Source: Gemmatimonadaceae bacterium (GTDB taxonomy: Bacteria; Gemmatimonadota; Gemmatimonadetes; Gemmatimonadales; Gemmatimonadaceae). From it: a DNA stretch of 5,128 nt. A program made the translations under genes and the position numbers. The stretch spans positions 1 to 5,128 of the forward strand of contig JANWKK010000298.1 of the NCBI GenBank assembly GCA_025451425.1. The letters are read 5' to 3'. Positions 1 through 5,128 of the stretch are shown here, piece by piece. The notes beneath the pieces were generated by a model that saw nothing but the letters and a program-made list of their open reading frames with translations, was not told the DNA's origin and ran no database searches. The stretch's first letter is position 1. Every line of letters begins with the position of its first letter.

Positions 1-2
1 AT

Positions 3-521
3 CCGGCATTCTTCGAACATCTCGAGCAGCCGAGCTTCGCCGACCACTTTCGTCGGTGCGCCGAGCATGCGCTCACCGAGCTGCCGGTGCGAGGGAACTA
101 CTTCCTGCATCACATGATCACGGGGAGCTACGACGTCGACGACGACGCCGTACCGCCATACCTCACCGAAGCGGGAAGCGAGGCGATCGGCACGTCGAAA
201 GAGCGGCTTACGCTCGTCGATGGCACGATGACCGAGTACCTGCGGACGCTCGCCGACGACAGCGTCTCCGGCTTCTCACTCTCGAATATCTGCGAGTGGC
301 TTGCACCTAACGATGTCGATGCGCTCTTCGCCGAGATTGCACGAACGGCGACGCCGAATGCGGTGGTCTGCTTTCGCAACTTCGTCGGTTGGACGGAGGT
401 ACCGGGGCGCTTTCGTCGCGTCGTGGTGGAAGATCGAGCGTTGGGTGACCGGGTGACTCCACGAGACCGGAGCGTTGTGCTGCGTCGTTTCGCTGTGTGT
501 CGCGTCAACTCCAAGAATTGA
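3..521 (+). CDS. DUF3419 / BtaA-like protein, C-terminal part (start outside window)
   Basis: The frame is open from the left edge to the TGA at 519-521, giving 172 residues. Family members are usually roughly twice that length, so the N-terminal half is missing. Visible features are an RGNYFLHHMITGSY segment (fragment residues 30-43), matching the family's conserved N-x-[FY]-L...-[LI]-x-G-x-Y region. They also include FSLSNICEWL (91-100) with FRNFV (124-128), which look like late strands of a Rossmann-like SAM-binding fold, and a DRS (fragment residues 155-157) near the end. DUF3419 includes BtaA, which moves the 3-amino-3-carboxypropyl group of S-adenosylmethionine onto diacylglycerol, the first step of betaine lipid synthesis. 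Whether this member uses the same acceptor cannot be told from the fragment. The next gene starts one base after the stop, so the two are probably cotranscribed. Family call fairly sure; exact reaction uncertain. Confidence 0.75.
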   Translation, partial: PAFFEHLEQPSFADHFRRCAEHALTELPVRGNYFLHHMITGSYDVDDDAVPPYLTEAGSEAIGTSKERLTLVDGTMTEYLRTLADDSVSGFSLSNICEWLAPNDVDALFAEIARTATPNAVVCFRNFVGWTEVPGRFRRVVVEDRALGDRVTPRDRSVVLRRFAVCRVNSKN

Positions 522-522
522 T

Positions 523-1647
523 ATGACCGCGACGCTGGCGCACCCTACCATCTGCATCCGCGACGCGGAGCCGTCGGACAACGACGCGCTCATCGATGTC
601 GCGGCGGCATGCCCGATGGAAGGTGACATCACGCTCGCGATGACACGTGCTCCCGACTTCTTTCAGCTCAATCGACTCGAGGGCGCGCAATGGCGCGTCG
701 GCGTCGCCGAAGTGGACGGTCGCGTCGTGGGGTGTGTGATGGGTGCGGAGCGGCGCGCCTATCTGCACGGCGTCGAGCGAACGACACTCTACGCCGGCGA
801 TCTCAAAGTGCACCCAGCATTCCGCGGTACCGGCGTGGCGGACGCGCTGAGTGAATGGGTGCGTTGCGCGCTCGCCGAGATGGCCGGCACGAATGTCCCC
901 ATCCTGCTCACGATACTTGGCGGCAATCGCGCGATGGAGCGACGCACAGTCGGGCGCGGCAGCGTGCCGCGCTTCGAGCGGTTCGCGACTATACGAGCTC
1001 ACTCGATTCCGCTGCTACTGCCGCTTCTGTTTAGCGAGAGGTCGCTCCGGTGTTATCGCGCGACGGTGAATGACATCGAGGAGATGGCAGAGCTCTGGCG
1101 CGTTGTCGCGCCGACGCGTCAGTTCGCGCCGGTACACACCGGCGACAGTCTCGCGGAGTGGATTGCCAACGCGCCCGGGTTGGAGATCTCGGACTTTCGC
1201 CTCGCACGTGACCGCGCCGGCCGCCTGCTCGGCTATCTCGGCTGGTGGGACCAGTCGTCGTTCAAGCAGCTGCGTGTAATGCGCTACTCGCTACGACTCA
1301 GTATCGTGCGCACGCTCATCAATGGGGTCGCGCGCCTAACGGGTTGCGTGACACTGCCCGATGTCGGCGCGCCGTTGCGGTACTGTACCGCGGTGCACGC
1401 CTGCGTGTCTCCAGAGCGACCCGAAGTGCTGCGGGAGCTAGTGCGGTCGAGCTATGGCGAGCTGCGCGACGCTCGTTATGCTGCCGCGACGATTGGGCTC
1501 GACATGCGGGATCCGCTTCGAGGCGCGCTCGGTGGTCTCCTCTCGCAACCGACGGATTCGCATGCCTACGTCTGCACGGCAATTGGCGACTATGCGGGTC
1601 CGTCGCTGGCCGATCGACCACTCCACTATGAGATCGCACTGGTATGA
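523..1647 (+). CDS. Two-domain GNAT-family N-acetyltransferase-like protein
   Basis: The product has 374 residues. The N-terminal domain (about 10-160) is a recognisable GNAT fold: an IRDAEPSD opening, a central strand AGDLKVHP (91-98), and then the acetyl-CoA pyrophosphate loop RGTGVA (101-106), matching [RQ]-x-x-G-x-[GA]. A GGNRAMERR segment follows (133-141). The second half (about 177-372) restarts with YRATVNDIEEMAELW, the usual opening of another GNAT domain, and has a strand-like LLGYLGWW (235-242). It shows no clear acyl-CoA loop, so it is probably a degenerate second domain. No signal peptide or membrane segment is visible. The start at 523 was chosen because it follows the upstream stop by one base; an in-frame GTG at 475 would overlap that gene by 47 bases. 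The Shine-Dalgarno is weak (AAGAA). The stop overlaps the next start as ATGA. Such proteins transfer an acyl group from acyl-CoA to an amine; the substrate here is unknown. Confidence 0.82.
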   Translation: MTATLAHPTICIRDAEPSDNDALIDVAAACPMEGDITLAMTRAPDFFQLNRLEGAQWRVGVAEVDGRVVGCVMGAERRAYLHGVERTTLYAGDLKVHPAFRGTGVADALSEWVRCALAEMAGTNVPILLTILGGNRAMERRTVGRGSVPRFERFATIRAHSIPLLLPLLFSERSLRCYRATVNDIEEMAELWRVVAPTRQFAPVHTGDSLAEWIANAPGLEISDFRLARDRAGRLLGYLGWWDQSSFKQLRVMRYSLRLSIVRTLINGVARLTGCVTLPDVGAPLRYCTAVHACVSPERPEVLRELVRSSYGELRDARYAAATIGLDMRDPLRGALGGLLSQPTDSHAYVCTAIGDYAGPSLADRPLHYEIALV

Positions 1648-3983
1648 AGCCGTCGAGCGTCGCCGACTTCATCGTCCGCCGGCGCGGAGTCGTCGTGCTC
1701 GGCTGGATCGTCGCGTGTGCGCTCCTGCTGCCGAACGCGCGCCACCTCGAGTCCGTGTTGCGCGTTGCGGCGCGCGTCGAGGGAAGCGAGTCGGCAACAG
1801 TGGACGAGCAGCTTGCGCGGCGCTTTCAGTCACCCTTCGCGCGTTCCGTCGTGCTCGTTGCGACTGGCCTGCCATCGCCGAATGATTCAATTGGACGTCA
1901 AGTGCTGGCGCGGCTGCTCGATTCACTCCGGACGGTGCGTGGGGTGACGCGCGTCTTCTCGTACCTCGATGGTCGAGAGCCGCTGTTCGTTGGCAATGGC
2001 GGATACTTCGTCGTCGTCGGGCTGTCGGATCAGCGCCCGCCGGACGTCATGCTCGACACGCTGCGCGGGGCGACGGAGCGCTTCGCATCGGCGTTCAGGC
2101 GCGAATACTCGAGCGTGTCGTTGCGCTGGACAGGAGAGACCGCGTTGAATGTCGATCTGCGACGCAAGAGCGCGGATGATGCGCGACGCGCGGAGTGGCG
2201 GGCACTTCCGGTTACGCTCGTTCTCTTGCTCCTGGCATTCGGCTCGCTCATCGCGGCGGCGCTGCCAATCGGTGCGGCGCTGCTCTCCATCGGCGTGGCG
2301 TTAGGCGCGGCGGCGCTTGTCGGCCGTCTCTGGTCCCTGTCGATCCTTCTGCAGAACGTGGTCACGATGATCGGGCTCGGACTCGGGATCGATTACTCGT
2401 TGCTCGTGCTGCAGCGCTTTCGCGAGGAGCTGTGCGTCGACAACGACCCGAAGCGTGCTGCGGGGAGGGCGCTGCGCCATGCCGGGCCAACCATTTTGCT
2501 CTCGGCGTCGGCGGTGGCGATCGGTTTCGCGGCGCTGGCCGTAATTCCGGTCAATGAGCTGCGGTCCGTGGCCGTGGGTGGACTTCTTGTGACTGGTGTG
2601 TCGATGCTCGTCGCGACGACACTATTGCCGGTGGTTCTCGCAACGCTCGGCGGTTGGATTGACGTGGGCCGCATGAGTGTCGTTAGGTTCTCGAATCTCG
2701 TTGCCTGGCGACGGTGGGCAGTCTTTGTGACACGTTATCCCGGCTGGGTCTTGTTGGTTGCTGGCCTGCCGGTGTCGTTGTTGGCGTTGCAGGCGCGACG
2801 ACTGACGACGGGTCAACCGACCGTCGACTGGCTGCCGCGGCAGATGGAATCTGCCGTTGCGTTGCGTGACCTCACGTCAATGGGCCGAGGTGCGGTCGTG
2901 CAGACCCTCCGGTTGACACTCGAGCTGCCACCCGACGTCTCGGTGGTCGACGACAGCGGCTGGGCCGCGACGTCGCGCCTGGCACGGCAGCTCGTCGCGG
3001 ATTCCGCGGTCGCGCGCGTTCGTTCTCTGCCAGGTCTCGTTGCGCCGTTGGGTACGGCGCTGCCGCGTGACGTTCTCCTGTCGACCCTGCCCAGCGGCGT
3101 TAGGCAGACGTTCGTAAGCCGCGACGGGCATGGAGCGATGCTGGAGGTGATTCCGCGCGAGAGTCTCTCGCCAGACCAGCTCACCGCACTGGTCAAACGC
3201 ATTCGCGACATGGCGCCCGTGAGTGCGACATCGGCCGGAACGTCGATGGTTCGCGTCGGTGGCGTCCCGGCGCTCAACATCGATTATGAGGATGCGGTCG
3301 CGGGCCCGCGCCAATTCACGCGCGTCGTGTCGCTGATCGTAGTCGCGACGCTCGTCGTGCTCGCGATCGGGTTCCGTTCACTGCTCGTGCCGCTCAAGGC
3401 CATCGTGCTGAACTTGCTCGTCGTCGCCGCTTCGTTCGGCGCGGTGACGCTGGTTTTCCAGGAGGGATTCGGCACGTCGCTGCTCGGCGTCGGCGGCCCA
3501 CTCGGCCGCGTCTTTCCTGCCATCCCGGTATTGGTATTCTGTGTCGTGTTCGGTCTGAGCATGGATTACGAAGTCTTTCTCGTCGCGCGCGTGCGCGAGG
3601 GCCGCGTCGCCGGACTCGGCGAGCGTCAGGCGATCGCCGAGGGACTCACGCGCACGGCGCGACTGATCACGAGCGCTGCGGCGATCATGATCGCTGTGTT
3701 TGGCGCGTTCATGCTCAGTGATTTCCTGCTCATGAAGATGCTCGGCTTTGCTTTGGCATTTGCGGTATTGATCGATGCAACGGTGATGCGGTTGGCGATC
3801 AGTCCGGCGTTGCTGGTGATTGCGGGGCGATGGAATTGGTGGCCGGGCCGCGACTCGCGCGGCGCGGCGGCCTCGATGACCGTCGCTAGTTCCTTGAACG
3901 AACTGTCATCCACTGGGTTGAACGCAGAAAGGGCCGGAAACAGCACGGAAACTGCCGGATTAGCCGCGATGGAAGTGATCTGA
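1644..3983 (+). CDS. MMPL/RND-family membrane transporter
   Basis: The protein has 779 residues and the duplicated MMPL layout. TM1 is at about 14-31, an extracytoplasmic domain at 35-185, and TM2-6 at about 188-335. TM7 is at about 366-383, a second extracytoplasmic domain at 385-556, and TM8-12 at about 561-727. Each half carries the family Asp-Tyr pair in its fourth helix: GIDYSLL (D250, Y251) and SMDYEVFL (D641, Y642). Both are followed by R/V-R-E turns, consistent with proton-driven transport. The matching loop motifs GETALNVDL (164-172) and GGVPALNIDY (539-548) precede TM2 and TM8. NWWPG (731-735) is the usual family end. MMPL proteins export lipids and other hydrophobic molecules across the inner membrane. 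The start overlaps the GNAT stop (ATGA), indicating translational coupling. Residues about 740-779 form an extra tail, and its last 35 residues resemble the N-terminus of the convergent GxxExxY protein. The last 24 bases overlap that gene. Family certain; cargo unknown. Confidence 0.93.
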   Translation: MKPSSVADFIVRRRGVVVLGWIVACALLLPNARHLESVLRVAARVEGSESATVDEQLARRFQSPFARSVVLVATGLPSPNDSIGRQVLARLLDSLRTVRGVTRVFSYLDGREPLFVGNGGYFVVVGLSDQRPPDVMLDTLRGATERFASAFRREYSSVSLRWTGETALNVDLRRKSADDARRAEWRALPVTLVLLLLAFGSLIAAALPIGAALLSIGVALGAAALVGRLWSLSILLQNVVTMIGLGLGIDYSLLVLQRFREELCVDNDPKRAAGRALRHAGPTILLSASAVAIGFAALAVIPVNELRSVAVGGLLVTGVSMLVATTLLPVVLATLGGWIDVGRMSVVRFSNLVAWRRWAVFVTRYPGWVLLVAGLPVSLLALQARRLTTGQPTVDWLPRQMESAVALRDLTSMGRGAVVQTLRLTLELPPDVSVVDDSGWAATSRLARQLVADSAVARVRSLPGLVAPLGTALPRDVLLSTLPSGVRQTFVSRDGHGAMLEVIPRESLSPDQLTALVKRIRDMAPVSATSAGTSMVRVGGVPALNIDYEDAVAGPRQFTRVVSLIVVATLVVLAIGFRSLLVPLKAIVLNLLVVAASFGAVTLVFQEGFGTSLLGVGGPLGRVFPAIPVLVFCVVFGLSMDYEVFLVARVREGRVAGLGERQAIAEGLTRTARLITSAAAIMIAVFGAFMLSDFLLMKMLGFALAFAVLIDATVMRLAISPALLVIAGRWNWWPGRDSRGAAASMTVASSLNELSSTGLNAERAGNSTETAGLAAMEVI
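3906..3961 (+). repeat. Left arm of imperfect inverted repeat, in the 3' end of the MMPL gene
   Basis: Read on the plus strand, this stretch matches the minus-strand reading of 4347-4403. From 3906 to 3950 there are 36 identities in 45 ungapped positions. Identity continues through CGGATT at 3956-3961 after a one-base gap, giving about 45 of 57 columns. Exact blocks include ACTGGG, TGAACGC and GGCCGGAA. Both arms are read in the same codon phase, as SSTG-NAE-AG, until the gap. Weaker similarity reaches back to an ATG at 3876, which aligns with the GxxExxY start codon. The arm may be the remnant 5' end of a second GxxExxY copy, or a terminal repeat of an element. Confidence 0.7.
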
Positions 3984-4433
3984 CGCGATCATTCGATGGA
4001 ACTTTGGTTTTGGACCGAAGTGAAGTAAGAGGCCTACCTCGAAAGGTGTGGCCTTCAAAAGATTCAGCAGCTGCCGAGAATCGTTAGGATGGAGAATGGC
4101 TGTTGATTTTGCCTCGATGACAACGACAGCCTCCGCGATGAAGTCCATCCTGTACTTCGCGATTTGGACTCCGTCGTAGTAGACGGGTACGAGGACTTCA
4201 CGCGCAGCGTTCAGACCTCGTCTCTTGAGCTCCAGTTCCAGAGCCGCACAATACACATTTTCTAGAAATCCGAACCCGAGCTTGTTGTATACGGCGTAGA
4301 ACGCTCCGATCACGGAGCTCGTGATGTCCTCATGCAACAATTTTCCAATCCGTGCTTTTTCCGCGCCGCTTCCGGCCTCTTCGGCGTTCACCCCAGTTGA
4401 AGACTGCGCGAATGAGGAGTCTGCGTCGGACAT
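3960..4433 (-). CDS. GxxExxY-family protein (PD-(D/E)xK-like)
   Basis: The product has 157 residues. It carries the family signature G55-F-L-E58-N-V-Y61, preceded by LLHEDITSSVIGAFYAVYNKLG. A nuclease-like core follows: D97 (YRMDF), then E107-A-K109 and Q121 (SRQLLNLLKATPF), ending in GLLLHFG (134-140). This D...ExK...Q arrangement resembles the PD-(D/E)xK superfamily. The biochemical role of the family is not established. Members are usually near 125 residues; here about 30 Ser/Ala/Glu-rich residues precede the conserved LLHED. No SD lies before the ATG at 4433, and a downstream TTG (codon 32 or 33) would remove the extension, so the start is uncertain. Hand-counted G+C over 4021-4320 is 157/300 (52%), well below the neighbours, consistent with acquisition. 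The gene is convergent with the MMPL gene, overlaps it by 24 bp, and its body lies between inverted repeat arms. Confidence 0.85.
   Translation of the reverse strand: MSDADSSFAQSSTGVNAEEAGSGAEKARIGKLLHEDITSSVIGAFYAVYNKLGFGFLENVYCAALELELKRRGLNAAREVLVPVYYDGVQIAKYRMDFIAEAVVVIEAKSTAILHPNDSRQLLNLLKATPFEVGLLLHFGPKPKFHRMIASDHFHRG
4347..4403 (-). repeat. Right arm of imperfect inverted repeat, in the 5' end of the GxxExxY gene
   Basis: This is the partner of 3906-3961 in opposite orientation, about 79% identical with one single-base gap. It encodes residues 11-29 of the non-conserved N-terminal extension of the GxxExxY protein. The gap between arms is about 385 bp and holds essentially the whole conserved GxxExxY domain. 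A transcript spanning both arms could pair its ends, though the mismatches would weaken the duplex. Confidence 0.7.
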
Positions 4434-4442
4434 GGTGGATCG

Positions 4443-4448
4443 ATTGTA
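4443..4448 (-). promoter_or_regulatory. Possible -10 box for the GxxExxY gene (leaderless-type spacing)
   Basis: On the minus strand TACAAT (five of six matches to TATAAT) ends nine bases before the ATG at 4433, which would place transcription start a few bases from the start codon. No Shine-Dalgarno lies between them (CGATCCACC), which fits a leaderless message. No good -35 hexamer is visible 16-18 bases upstream. The 112-bp gap (4434-4545) between this gene and glycerol kinase shows no convincing terminator or other site. Confidence 0.3.
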
Positions 4449-4545
4449 GTGGACGTGACGTCGAGAGCAGGCCCAAACTGCAATTCAGATCCAGATCTCC
4501 ACGACCGAAACGTTGCACAGCGGTGCCGATCATCACCATCCAGCT

Positions 4546-5128
4546 TCAATCCTGCGCCCAGGCCTTCGCTCTGCTCACCGCACGGTCCCAATCCTTCGCG
4601 ATCGTTTTCCGCTCGGCCGGCTTCATCTTCGGAGCGAACTGCTTGTCGACCTGCCACTGCCGCGCGATGTCAGCCTGCGATTTCCAGAATCCAACGGCGA
4701 GACCGGCCAGATACGCCGCGCCCAACGCAGTCGTCTCCGCAACCTTTGGCCGGACGACGGGCACGCCTAACAAGTCGGCCTGGAGCTGCATGAGCAGATT
4801 GTTCATGCTCGCGCCGCCGTCGACGCGCAGCTGCTTGAGCTTGATTCCCGCGTCGGCCTCCATCGCCGCGAGCACCTCCTTTGTCTGCAGCGCGATCGCC
4901 TCGAGCGCCGCGCGAGCAATGTGCGCTTTGGTCGTGCCTCTCGTTAGGCCGACGATCGTTCCGCGCGCGTACTGATCCCAATGCGGAGCGCCAAGCCCGG
5001 CGAAGGCAGGCACGAGGTAGACGCCGCCGCTGTCGGATACCTTCGCCGCGAGCGCTTCGACCTCGGGGGAGGTGCGGAAGAACTCCAGCCCGTCGCGGAG
5101 CCACTGTACGAGCGCACCCGCGATGAAG
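4546..5128 (-). CDS. glpK: Glycerol kinase, C-terminal part (start outside window)
   Basis: The frame is open from the right edge (first full codon at 5127) to the TGA at 4548-4546, giving 193 residues, about the last 40% of a protein usually near 500. The fragment begins [14 protein letters not shown] and contains [12 protein letters not shown] (40-51). The FGGY-kinase signature follows (56-76: GxIxG, seven residues, H-I-x-x-A-x-L-E), then the ATP-binding stretch VDGGASMNN (102-110), and [18 protein letters not shown]. These are typical of GlpK, which phosphorylates glycerol with ATP to sn-glycerol 3-phosphate in the cytoplasm. The catalytic Asp of the N-terminal domain lies outside the window. 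Residue order is intact, with no frameshift. The gene is codirectional with and upstream of the GxxExxY gene. No glpF or glpD is visible beside it. Confidence 0.93.
   Translation of the reverse strand, partial: FIAGALVQWLRDGLEFFRTSPEVEALAAKVSDSGGVYLVPAFAGLGAPHWDQYARGTIVGLTRGTTKAHIARAALEAIALQTKEVLAAMEADAGIKLKQLRVDGGASMNNLLMQLQADLLGVPVVRPKVAETTALGAAYLAGLAVGFWKSQADIARQWQVDKQFAPKMKPAERKTIAKDWDRAVSRAKAWAQD

Larger units (their letters stand above)
306..4948. repeat. Dispersed 7-mer CGTTAGG (eight scattered sites)
   Basis: CGTTAGG occurs on the plus strand at 2299-2305, 2681-2687, 3098-3104, 4082-4088 and 4942-4948. Its complement CCTAACG is at 306-312 and 1335-1341. A variant, CCTAACA, is at 4766-4772. 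Only two other TTAG/CTAA tetramers were found (near 1030 and 3959). All sites lie inside coding genes and often force rare codons: TTA at 2301 and in glpK at 4769-4767, CTA in the GNAT gene, and GTT-AGG twice in the MMPL gene. The coordinates give the span of sites, not a continuous repeat. Confidence 0.5.

Noticed and set aside
475..522. Upstream GTG start for the GNAT gene adding 16 residues
   Set aside because: It would overlap the DUF3419 gene by 47 bases, and the added residues are not GNAT-like. The ATG at 523 lies directly after the upstream stop.
505..1002. Minus-strand open frame of 165 codons
   Set aside because: It is antisense to the GNAT motif region and His/Arg-rich without any recognisable domain, so a shadow of the real gene.
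2813..3314. Minus-strand open frames opposite the second MMPL extracytoplasmic domain
   Set aside because: Arg/Thr-rich shadow translations with no motif; the plus strand encodes a continuous family-matching protein here.
3889..3899. Small hairpin GTTC-CTT-GAAC as a terminator for the MMPL gene
   Set aside because: The stem is only four base pairs, it lies inside the coding region and no T-run follows.
3936..3955. Short direct repeat GGAAAC...GGAAAC
   Set aside because: Only two six-base copies within coding sequence, and the second is not matched in the opposite repeat arm. Chance is sufficient; no CRISPR-like periodicity is present anywhere in the window.
4490..4501. Palindrome-like AGATCCAGATCT in the gap before glycerol kinase
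   Set aside because: Only the four-base outer arms are symmetric, and there is no second copy or position relative to a promoter to suggest an operator.
4352..4975. Long plus-strand open frame of 207 codons antisense to glpK and the GxxExxY 5' end
   Set aside because: It lies opposite a clear glycerol kinase frame, has low-complexity Ser/Arg/Ala-rich composition and crosses an intergenic gap. It is a shadow frame of GC-rich DNA.

Overview
The window comes from a GC-rich bacterium. Hand counts of sampled 60-base lines give about 60-78% G+C in the genes outside one low-GC island. GC-rich codon use, the MMPL and GlpK sequence style, and a GxxExxY gene would fit Gemmatimonadota or a similar environmental phylum. 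That assignment is an impression from sequence style, since no rRNA or other marker is present.

Left part (3-3983, + strand): three tightly packed genes read as one operon. The first is the C-terminal half of a DUF3419/BtaA-like protein, a SAM-dependent 3-amino-3-carboxypropyl transferase-like enzyme. One base after its stop begins a two-domain GNAT acyltransferase-like protein. An ATGA overlap then leads into a complete 779-residue MMPL/RND-family membrane transporter. A lipid-modifying enzyme, an acyltransferase-like protein and an MMPL exporter in one translationally coupled unit suggests making and exporting a modified lipid. This is inference: the substrate cannot be read from the sequence.

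Middle part (about 3876-4433): a GxxExxY-family gene on the minus strand, with a PD-(D/E)xK-like core, runs convergently into the end of the MMPL gene and overlaps it by 24 bp. Its G+C falls to about 52%. Its 5' coding region and the extreme 3' end of the MMPL gene are an inverted repeat of about 57 bp and 79% identity, also visible as shared residues SSTG-NAE-AG. The gene body therefore sits between inverted arms, and the last roughly 35 codons of the MMPL gene look acquired with it. This is the strongest candidate for an undescribed mobile or dispersed unit in the window.

Right part (4434-5128, minus strand): a 112-bp gap with a possible -10 box very close to the GxxExxY start, then the C-terminal 193 residues of glycerol kinase (GlpK), which runs off the right edge.

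Across all five genes the 7-mer CGTTAGG recurs seven times on the two strands, plus one TGTTAGG. It accounts for nearly every TTAG/CTAA in the window and may be a genome-wide signal word.
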